The notes under the pieces were generated by a model. The model ran no database searches. It was not told the origin of the DNA and saw only the letters and a list, made by a program, of their open reading frames with translations. 64,000 nt of DNA from assembly GCF_040412425.1 (NCBI RefSeq), contig NC_089761.1:21925644-21989643 (forward strand), read 5' to 3'. Each line of letters begins with the position of its first letter. Positions within the stretch are counted from its first letter, which is position 1. The position numbers and the translations under genes are program-made. Below, piece after piece: positions 50,401 through 62,400 of this stretch. The stretch comes from Macrobrachium rosenbergii (Eukaryota > Arthropoda > Malacostraca > Decapoda > Palaemonidae).

Positions 50401-53400
50401 GTAATATTCAATCATTTACCTTCAATTTGGAACAAATTGGAAGTCTCTAGCTTAATATTTCGATTTATGGTGAACTTTTGAAAAAAACTTTTTCCTTAAG
50501 TCCACGCAGTAACTCGGCCGAAAGTCTCAGAAGTTCTTTCGTCACTTTGTTGTAATGTTTGCACCATTTTCTAATAGTCGTTACATAAATTTTTATATAT
50601 GAAAATGTGCGTAATTTCATGTAGAATACAACAAAAAATAACTCATGGTTGTAGCTTTTATCAGTTTTGAAATATTTTCATATACATCACGATAAACAGA
50701 AAAAATTCGACCTTCTGTCAACTTTAACTTGACCGAAATGGTCGAAAACTGCAATTGTAAGCTAAAACACTTACAGTCTAGTAATATTCAATTAATTACC
50801 TTCATTTTGCAATAAACGGGAAGTCTCTAGCACAATATTTCAATTTATGGTGAATTTTTTAAAAAATTGTTTTTTACGTCCGCGTGTTACGAATTCATGC
50901 ATCATTTTGTGATAATATTTTCTCTGTATTGCTTTGATCGTTTTACAATTTGTTATATACCAAAATCATCGCAATTTAGTGTACAATACAAAGAAAAAAA
51001 AATAACTCATTAGCTTTAACCGTTTTGCTCACAGCACGATTTGTATACAATTATATATGAACATTTTTTTTTTTGCGCTGTCATATATTTCAATATTTAT
51101 ATATGATGATATTTTTTTCATTTCTGATGGTTGCATACTAAACTTCAGGCAATGACAAAAAAGGGAGCCAAAAATGAACTCTTAATCTTAAAAACTAAGT
51201 GTGCTGTCATTTTTTGAAAAAAACTTTTTTTTCAGCTTCGGTGCTAACTCCCGAACGCCGCTGGCATACGGCAGACACTTTTGTAAATAGAAGCTCGCCG
51301 TTTAAGGGTTAATCAATGTTGGCTAGCAATCTTTTTTTCTCTTGTAATTATTAATACTGTAGTAGTAGTAGTCAAAGTACTGCATGTATATAATTACTGT
51401 CCTGTAGTCACAGTATTAGATACATAAGTCGACCCTCATATTCACGAGGGATGTGTACCACAACACCCCCGAATAGCTAAAATCCGCGAATACTTGACAC
51501 CCCTCTAAAAACGCTCATAACTGCCTATTTTGATAGTTCAAACATGATAAAAAAAATCTCTAAAATTGCTTATACCCGAGTATTTTAAATAGTTTTATCA
51601 CAAAAAATATATTAGTCATGAAAATATGAAATACAGTAATTAGTGAATATTTCTCTATGAAAAATACCGCGAATAAGTGAATTTTCCGCAAATAATGCGT
51701 TCCACAGAAAAATTCACAAATCCAGAACCGCAAATAGGCGGGGTCCACTGTACTGTACATAATTATGTAACAAAAATGGCAGCATAGTTGCAGCAATACA
51801 GCTATACAATTATCATAAAAAGATACAAAATACCCTATTCATAGTGAATATATTTTAACTGGTTTCATGTTAGTAACTGTTTAATTTGCACTATATATTA
51901 AGAACTGTCTTTAGCTACACAAACAGCTTCTGAAATGGATTAAATGTGAAAATTGAGGCTGTACTATGTAAATAGGGACTGACTTAAAAAAATCTAGTAC
52001 CATAAATACAAAATAATTTTGTTTCTTGTTACTGTTAGAAAAGGTAAAGAAGAGCTGGTTTATGGAAAACACAGGTTTTGACGTAGGAAAAACCTATTTT
52101 TGGTAGTCGCTGTTGAGTCCTCAAAGGAGTTACCTTCCATGGTCTACCAGAGCTCCATGGTGACCAAACCAATATCAAAGAATTCTCTTCTAATTTAGTT
52201 GGTCTTTTGGCCAGGTATTGTGTCGTAATGATTAACTGCTATGTTATGTTAATGTAAAAGTATTCAATTATGAAAGCTAACAAGTTCATGTACAATATTT
52301 CTTTAGCAGATGGCAAGACTGTTTTCAGTTCATTCCCAAAGTTATGTCAGTCACTTTCCTGAACAAAAGTTACTTTAATCTCAGTCAAAAAGAATGCAGC
52401 TTCAGTTATATAACAAGATTTTATTGGTGAGAGTTTGTGTGGTAAAACTCATCGGTGTGACATGTCATAATGCATGCTGATTTGCTATTAGAGCTAATAA
52501 TTACAAAAACAAAATTAAGTATAGATGTAAAATAAAGCTAATAAATTAATTACCTTTCCTTCAGGTCGTACTAGACATGTTAGAAGCTGAGGTATCCAAG
52601 GCAACCACTGAATTGGTGGTACACCAACACAATATCGGTCAACAGCATCACTTAAACTTCCTTCAGCATCATCATAACTTAGCAGCCAAAGTACCTGAAG
52701 GGAAAATTAGGCTTTCAAACCATGAGTGACTGCAATGCTGATAGCTAATACTAACTTGACTTTCACAAGGAGAACACATTATTTTACTTTGTTCACAAGT
52801 TTAACTTGGAAAAAAAGAAAGTGAAATTAAAATAACTATGCCATACAATATCAAAAATTTAAAAAGGTTTTTAAAGTACAAAACAAAGACAAAGCAAAAA
52901 TAAAGACAAGAGACTAAGTGACATTAGAAAAATGCTTTAAGTACAAATCTGGTAATACATGGCAAGGTTTACATATTAAAAGTAAAAATGGTGAAGACAA
53001 CAACACTTTGTGTGGATCTAGATGTAGTAACAAGTTATGAGTTAAGACTTTTCTGAGTATTCTGCATCCACCACCATACAGTCTTAATTCTTTGTCTTCT
53101 TACACACAGAAAGAACATAATGACGAGAGTAAATTCAATTACTGTACTATGATGAACTGCATAGGTAATGGGGATAAGTGTTCATGCAAGTGCCCTTACA
53201 ACTTTATGGCTGATTTCATGGCTAAGCCAAATACAGTACCAGATGAATGATGACAGCATACAAGGGAATTATTTAGGAAATACAAAATTTTCAAACAGTT
53301 ATTTCATATCCTTATCTATGAACTCCGTAACTGTCATAATTCTCTATAAAATATAGACTCTGTTTCATCAGACTTGAAATGAATGATAATCAACGAGAAA

Positions 53401-56400
53401 TAATTGAATACCAACGATATAAACACATTACTAACCTTTGCAAGATATTTACGAGACTTGGATTCATTCTGGTGACGAGAAGCATGCAGGTAGCAAGTGA
53501 TCGCAGAAACACCCAGGTTTATATGTGTTGAATCTCTGGTGAAAAGTGCTTCCCAATAGTCTCCCCAAAGAGCCCATGCTTTTACAAGTGTATCATGAAG
53601 CTGCACAGCAGCACTTAAGGCTTTGTTGGCTTCTTCGCTCCGACCTATCGATGTACAAAAAATTATTTTTTCGTTTACTTATTACTGATGAAGTATCATC
53701 ACACCAAAACAACACACCAGAATCTCACTGGGCTCATCTTTAGGAGTTTTTCTTAAATGAAAGATAAAAACTGAAGCAATGAAAAACTAGAGAAGTTAGA
53801 CAGCTATGTGAGAAGAGACCAAAGAGAATAGATGAAAAGTTTGACTAAAAGTGAACAGATAAAAAGTTTAAGGCATAAAGCTACACTGCTGGGGTCCTAT
53901 GGATCAGTGCACAGAAATTTAGTACTATCTAAAGTACAGTAAATTGCAGGGTCCTGACAAGTAAATGGAAATCTCTTGAAACGCTGATAATCACAGGCAG
54001 AGAATAAGTACTGTACAGTATTCTAACAGAATGTGCATATACAATTCATCATAATTAAAAGTATATACGTATAAACAATTCATATAACAGAATTGACAAT
54101 GATCCTTGTACATGACTAACCTAGCACAGGATAACCATAATGAATATACAGTCAAATAACTAGAATACACTCATTCATATCCACAAGATAATTATGAACA
54201 CAGAAGTGAATGTATACCATAATAAAATAAAACTTGAGACTTGAACACTTCCTGTGGCACAAACAGGTTGAAGAACACTGTACCACATCCACAATGACAT
54301 GGATACATAGTACTAAAAATGCAAATGTAGCAAGAATGGTACAGAATGGAACACACAACTTACCTAACTGGGATAAAAACATTCCTTTTAGTGCATAAAA
54401 TTCTGCTGTCATATCCTTGTTAAAGAACTTCAAGTTGGTTGATTCTATCACTTCAAGACCCTTAAAATACAAAAAATCCTTATGTTAATAACTGATGAAA
54501 GCCTGAATGTTAACATTTACTGTCTCAAAACAGAAAACTATTCATGTTTTCCATTACTACTCATATCAAATTAGTAAAAATAGTTCTGTTGTATGCCTTG
54601 TGATGACCAAATACTTATTTATTAATAAATTGTTAAGCAATGGTTTCCTACAAGAATTAATACACACTCGTACAAGTGCCACAGTTACGAACATCTCTAC
54701 AATCTCCTACTGTCAACTGTTACCAATATTATACTGTAATAAATTTCTGTCTAACTGAACATTCATAAGTAAAAACACACCTAAGTGTTGTAAAGTAAAA
54801 GGCCTCAGTTTGTTGTAACTTTTTTTGTCTTTCAACTGCTTTGAGACTTACATAACTTTCACTAACACTACTTCATACACTGTAATTATATTTAGCTGTT
54901 TCCAAAGGGGTACAATATTATGTCTTAAAGAGCTAAATATCCAATTTTGCAGATAGTAAAAACATGCTGTTAAGTGCTGTAATGTACAAGGCCTCAGTTT
55001 GAAATAACTTTTTCTTGACTTTCAACTTCTTTGGGATGTTAATCCTAAAGAAGTTGAAAGCCATCTTAACTTTTAGCAACACTACTTGTATGCTGTAACT
55101 GCATTTACCTACTTTAAAGGGATAAACTCTTTGGACATCGATCTTTAGTACCCTAAATAGCTACATTCTTACTTATCTGATAATTGATATATTAAAAATA
55201 ATTGTAACTATTCTTGCAAAAGCCCTTGCTATACACTTGTGAACTTGCAAACGTCATATCAAGTATTAAAAGTCTGTCTGGGTTTACGTATAGATCACCT
55301 CCTACCAAATGCCTGATCCTACTGTTACATCGTACTTCAACTGACTGATAGTTAATTCATTCAGCTGGCATCACATACCTCAATTTGGCAATTAGGAAAT
55401 GTGGTTACGGAGAAATTACAAAACCTAATAATTTTTTCTTTCCCCTTTTTATATTGTTGACAGTTTCCTATTTTAGCAGTTTTGTGTTTATTTCATTTGG
55501 AATTTTGTCTTAGGAGTTGTTTCATACATATGGCTTATTATACAATGATTTCTTGCTTCAAATCATATGTATTATACCTCAACCCTTGTAAAATAAAGTC
55601 TGAAATGAAAAAAATATACTACTGACCCCTTGAAGCTCATTCTTCCCCATTCCTGTTGCTGTGGCCATCTGATGGTAGCACTTGACCTGTTGTCTAATTT
55701 TCTGGAAACAATCTACCACAGGTACGGAAGGGATGGTGTGTATTCTAGAGAGGGACTCCAGACACACATTACTCAAATTGTGCTTTCGTGCAATCTTGCC
55801 AAAATGAATAATTGCTTGAGCAGAAGCATGCACGCCGAGCATACTCTGTAATAAAGAAAATGAATTGTAAATATAATGCAAAATAAATACAGGTAGAATA
55901 ACATGTCTCCAATCATTTGCAAGACATTTTTAAAAAAGAAATGGCTATCCTTAATACCCAGGATAACGACATACCACTTCCCTCAATATGTAAGACTGTA
56001 ATTCCAACATCTACAGTACCTCTGTTAATGTAAATGCTGCTACCTTGCCACCTTGTCTTGAGTGCCAAGTCAGCAATATTCTTCCCCTATGATATTTTTT
56101 CCAAGCTTCAACAACAAATCAGTGTGTCCATGAAGAATTATTACTATTATCAGGTAATTTAACCAGGTACCGTGTCAAAATACTACTCTCACTAGGTGGC
56201 CAGCATTGTTTGTTTTTAATATAAAAATTTAAATTTTACTCAACTACAACTCAATGAAAACTTTACAAGATAAAATAAGGAAAATGACTGAGTCTGAAAA
56301 TAATTTGTTTACTCTTATGTTCCCAAGACTTGGTTGAAGTTTGGACATCCACATTAGCTTCTATGGACTACATCCCTCTCCCTGATGACTGAATTTATTG

Positions 56401-59400
56401 AGGCATTTACTAAAGCGTGATGTTCAACACCAAAGCTCCTGCTATTAAAGCAAACAATTCCCTACCTGTAGGTCCCTGTATGGAGTACGGCCGTCAATTC
56501 ACCTCATGGTGTATTTTACACATTACTAGAGGGTGTACAGTACACCATGTTAGGTGAATTGATGGCAGTACCCCATACAGGGATCTAAAGGTAGGAAATT
56601 GGTTGCTTTTACTTTATCACCAATCCCAATTCCTTTCTTCATTCTCTTTGTCAAACCTTTCCATTACTTAGTGCAGCTGCAGGGTTTTCTCTCAGTTCCA
56701 GCTTTAAATCCTTGGACTTCACCTTCTTTATTTTCTGGATCTCTGTATCTTGCTTTCCAATCATTCCACCTGTCTTTTCACTGTCTTAAGCACTGAATGG
56801 CTGGAAGTGCCCAAGTGTCTGACTTGATAACCTATATTTCATAAATCATCATCATCAATCCTACCTTTAGATAGGTCCTCGGGATTCTTACTGGCAGATT
56901 CCATCAACTTACCGGTGATACAAGAACCCACTCCTGCCAGTTACCAATAACCATCATTTCTCTAAAAAATTTCTCCGCAGAATCAGCCACTACTGGCAAA
57001 AGTGCCACTGATGGCTTTGGAAGGGAAGAAAATGGACTTTAAGCCAAGGCATCAATGCCTGAAGGACACTTCTTGGCTGAAGCAGAGCACTCAATTCACT
57101 TATCTTCTCAAACAAGGATCAGGAAGGGAATATATTTTGGCAGTTATTATTAGCTTATAGCCTGACTTAGTTTTTTTTTATTACTTTCTTTCAAATCATC
57201 TTGAGTAGTTCCTACAGCAATGGCTTTTGGGAGCTCCACGCCAAAGGAAATACTCCCAGGTGCCCTTTTTGATTTAAGTTCAACTGCTGAGGCAACCTGA
57301 GAAAACAATGGTTACCTCTCAAGGCTGAAAAATACACACCAGTCTCATTAAAGGATGCTTCATTGTGATTAATAAGGGGTGCTCTTTATCCTCATCCAAT
57401 AAATTCAAACTTCTTGTAAGTGTTCACCAAATCTTATCGTCTTTCATCTCGAGATTGTCAAGCATCTGTAAAGAATAACAAGGGAAATTTCCATCCACCT
57501 CTACCGAGGAATATTTCCTTAAAAGTTCAGACTGAGTGATACCTATTATGAAAGGGATCAGAGATCATTGATGATTTGGAAGGCTTCATCAACATACTAT
57601 CATTAGATGGAACTTTAGCCTCATCCAACACAGGTATACTATCCACAGTTGCAATCCTGGAAATATCCAATACCTGAGGTACCTGGGCCAAACCAAAATT
57701 ATCTCTGGTAACAACCAAGTCTTGAGAGATTCCTTCTTACAATGGCTGGAACAGGCTCCACTCATAATACAGGGGTTTTGTCTGATACGGTATCTCAAGT
57801 CCGACTATGTTAGGGTTTGCATCTGACAGCCTCTCAGAGGAGCCAAGCAAGTAGGAATTACAGTGGTAAAAACTTCAGTTAGTCAATTGATCCAGGGGTA
57901 AACGACAAGTTGCACATAATACTACCAGTCAGTTGATTAAAAGGTGGAGAAGCACATGTCAACCATTCTTAATGGTGACTGAACAAGGTTGATAGCAAAG
58001 GGTAAGCCCTGGGTTTGAGCTGTAGACTTTATGGTACTCAGGACTACTGCGTGTGAGTAAGTGTAACATCACCATCAAATGGAACTGGTATGCATCTTTC
58101 ATCTTTTGTGCTTGTGCACAAAGCACATTACTGTCAATCTTATTCAGTCACATACACAACTTGATACAGATTCATAAGTCAAGAGTATCTTTTGAACTAT
58201 TGACTGAGTCTCATTTGGGGTAGAACACAAGGTAAAAGTTCTAAGGGCATGAGACTGACCTGACTTCAGTAAATAATAAGTAGCTTGAAGATCATGTACT
58301 CTTCTCTTTTTTTGCATTACAAGAAATAGTATCAACACTCCTCTTAGACTTAGGCAAGATGCTAATATCCAACTGGAAAGTCATGGGCATGACTCTCTAC
58401 GAAACTGTGTTGTACCTGAGCTAAACCTGGCTTACAAGAGGCTTTCCTACATGAATGGAAGGAAGACGAGTAGCCTGCTACTACATCTAGACAAATGAAT
58501 TCTCTGCTGCATTACCCACAGATGATCCAGGAGTTAGTCCAATACTCTCCTCCATGAGTGATAAACATGTCATCAATTGACATGTTCCTCCATAGGAACT
58601 GCATAATAAATGTGGATCCTTTGCTAAGGAGGGACTAAAACTTGTAAGCTACTTAATGGAAATGCTAGCAAACTTCTCAAACATGGACATGAAAAATATA
58701 TTACAATAACAACACTAATCATAAAAAATATATATGTACTCATCTAGAACAACACAGATGTTTAGCACAGCAAGAAAAATAATAATTTAGATCTCATACA
58801 TAATCAGAACATAACTATTCAGTATGTACACAATAATTAATAATCATAATACACTTGATCTGCAATAATACCATTATCCAACTAAAATGGGTACACTTAA
58901 AATTTCAATGAAAAAACTCTTCTAAAAAAAAAGTTCCAGAGAAGCACTGGAAAAAAAGCATCAAGACCTGGGTGAAAGGGATAAAAAAAATTAGTTTTAA
59001 TGAGAAAAAATCCTGCAATGCTGAGAGTAGTAATGAAAGGTGTGCCCAGGCTGAAGATACAAAGGGGAATGACTGGCAATTCCTTATGATTTTGGGGTTC
59101 AAGGATGTGTGACCAATAGGTTGAGTGGTCGTTGTCTCCACTGTACAATGTCTCTCTTACAAGTATTGACTGCATAAATACGCTAATTTAAATATATGAG
59201 ATTTGTGTAAAAGAAAATAACAGTTCATTTTTAAATCTGAATTAACATAATCTTACTTGATTCTCTCCCGAATCCGTGTAGTGATTGACAATAAATTGAT
59301 AATGATGCTGACGCCAAGTAAAGATATCTGACCAATGTGAAAGATCATCTGCAATTACTGGCAATCTGTTCCGCCACGTCTTCACAATAGCTTTCATATC

Positions 59401-62400
59401 ATGCAGAGAGTTTGTACGGCCATGTACCAATCCCTGGTGAATTTGACAAGCCTCTTGTAGTTCCATAACCTATAAATAAGGCATATTAATAGCAAAATAC
59501 AACTTGTCAATGAAAAACAACAGAATTTACCAATCTGAATTCTGACAAGTATGAAAATTACAACATGACACATTTATACAAAAGAAGCCTATTCAAGGCA
59601 AACACACTTAAAAATGTTTTCATATAAAATAGTACAAATAACCAAACCTGCTGTGCTGCTTGCAAATATGGTAAGTGAATATGTGACACTATATGGGGAA
59701 GTCTCTTCCATTCTCTAATACAAAGGACAGTTGCTGCTTCAACTAGTTTTTCAACCAGCTTCAAGTGCTCCTCTTCAGGATGACATATAGCCAGATAGCC
59801 TCGATAAAGATTAACCTGTAAAGTACAAATACAGTAAGTATACCATTTAAACATATGAGATATCACTAAACAGATATTTTTAAAGTTATGTAACTCTCAC
59901 TCAATCTTTCTTTCTGGACTTCAGAACCAGAACAGTTCCTCTTCCTCGGTCCACTTACTTTCCAAGCCAACTCTTTTGGGTATGACTGCTCAACATGAGC
60001 CAATGCTTCTTTCATTCGAGCCCAATTCGGTACCCTCCAAGAACTCTCCAAAACTAAAAGAGAATTCCCAGATGCATCACTGCTTCCATACTCCTGAACG
60101 AGATCCCACTGGTTCAATTCCTTAGCACATCTGGAGAGAAAAATTTCTTTTTAAAGCCAGGAATCACAATCACTTTTATTATTCAAGGATAAGAATTTTG
60201 TTACTTGAATAATCCCTGAAATGACAAGGAAAAACATTTCTTTAAAAAAAGCATAAAATATATGTTTACACAATAGGAAACACAAGGATACTTTTAAATA
60301 CAATAGGAAAGGATAGTTTTAAATGCACATCACTAGAAAAATGAGATTACTGGGGACAAAGTATGCAATTACTGATGTAATGGCACTAGACTGCTAAAAG
60401 ACATAGGTTGTCTTTCAAATATCAAGGAAAAATATTCAATGTATGTTCTCTCTATGGCTGGAATTTAGCAAATGACCCAAAAATGCAAATCATACAAGAA
60501 GCAGGCTGAGGAAAAATTGGAAATTAGACAGAAATTGCAACCAAAGGTAAGATTAATCTAGTATGATCTGCACTAAGTTAAGTATACCTTAGTTTAACCA
60601 GACCACTGAGCTGATTAATGTGCCTCCTAGGGGCTGGCCTGGAAGGATTAGACTTATTTTACGTGGGCTAAGAACCAATTCGTTACCTGGCAACGGACCT
60701 ACAGCTTATTGTGGAATCAACCACATCATATCGGTCGAAATGGGATTTCTGTTACCAGAAATAAATTTCTCTAATTCTTCATTGGCCGGCCGGAGACTCG
60801 AACTTGGGCCTAGCAGAGTGCTAGCTGAGAACTCTACCGACTAGTCCAACAAGGAACTATGATCTGCACTGCTATAATGACTATTATAATGGTATGATAA
60901 TGAAACTATATTTAAGAATTTGTCATCCAAAAATATTAATGGTATACCATAAGGAAAATTACAAAAGTACCATATGTAGAGGAGATAATGATAAACAGCA
61001 GATGGAGATGGTTTTGACATGTCCTTTGTGACAGCCTGGAGAAAATAGTATATGACAGTATCACTTGGGCTCATGTGGATGTACGGGTGTAAGAAACTTG
61101 AGGACATACACTAAGTATTGCAACCCTAAGGTAATTCAGCACTAAATCTGATGACATGGTGAGGTGATATGATATAAAACAATGAATTATAGAATGAAAG
61201 GGAAACAATCTAAATCCTACCAGTAGGTACACTCCAATGATCCTTTCTTAAGCACTGAATAATTCTGAACATTCCACATGCCCAGGTTGCTATTATTAGG
61301 TGTATTATATTATCGTTAGTGTTGTCTTCATCATCATCACCAACTACTTTCACTATTACCATAATTGTTAATCATGATAGGTACTCATTCTTAAGGAACT
61401 AGCCAAACAGTAGTTTCCTCAACTACAAAATTTCCATAAAAAACTGTACAAATACAGGAAGTCCCCACGTTATGACGGGCTCGCTTTTAACTATGATCTG
61501 AACCACGCCAAATATATTCATAAAAATTTTTGTTCCGGGTTACAACGCACATTCCTGGTTTACGACGCCGATCCGACGGAAGAAATATAGCTCCAAAAGG
61601 GCAGAATGGTAAAAATTTTGAGTTTTTTTTTTATGAAAAACTAAATAAAAATCCAGTTTACGTCGTTTGCAAGACACCCAAATGCTTAAAAGTAAGGTTT
61701 TCTTACAATTTCCGACGATATTTCGGGTTATGACGATTTTCGGCTTACAACACGCCATCGGAACGGAACCCCCTTCGTAAACCGGGGACTGCCTGTATGG
61801 ATAAAAAAAGTGAGAAACAATACAATGAATTGGTCAAGAGAGAAATTAACAAAAAAAAAAAAATTACGTAAAATGCTGACAGAGTAAATAAGGATAGAAA
61901 CAAAGTAATGAATGAAAAGCAAGTTGCAAGTGACAAACACACCAATAACTACCATCACCACACACACACAAAAAAAGGGATATATCAGAAATGAAAACTG
62001 ACCTTATCCATCTTTCTTCCCAAAGCTTCATCTCAGACTGGAGTTTCACCGGTGCTGGCCTCACAGCAATATCAGCACGTGCCTTTGACATTGCCAATTC
62101 ATATGCAGCCTGAGCTTGTTCTAGGAACCCATGTTGTTCATAAGTAACAGCCTGTTAAAAATAAAAAACAGCAGTGTAATTGCTCAACAGCTTATTCACA
62201 AAAAAATTTCTGCTCTATATAGGCAAATATAAAAGTATGACAATTGAGGTTTTCCTCAAAACAATGAAAAAGCAGTTATTAAAATTTCATCAAATTAATA
62301 TGGTAACAAATATTTAGTGGCAACACACTTGTAAAGTCTTTCAGAAATTCCAAATCCCTTACTAAATTAGAATCGATCTCGGAATTAATATAAGTTTTTT

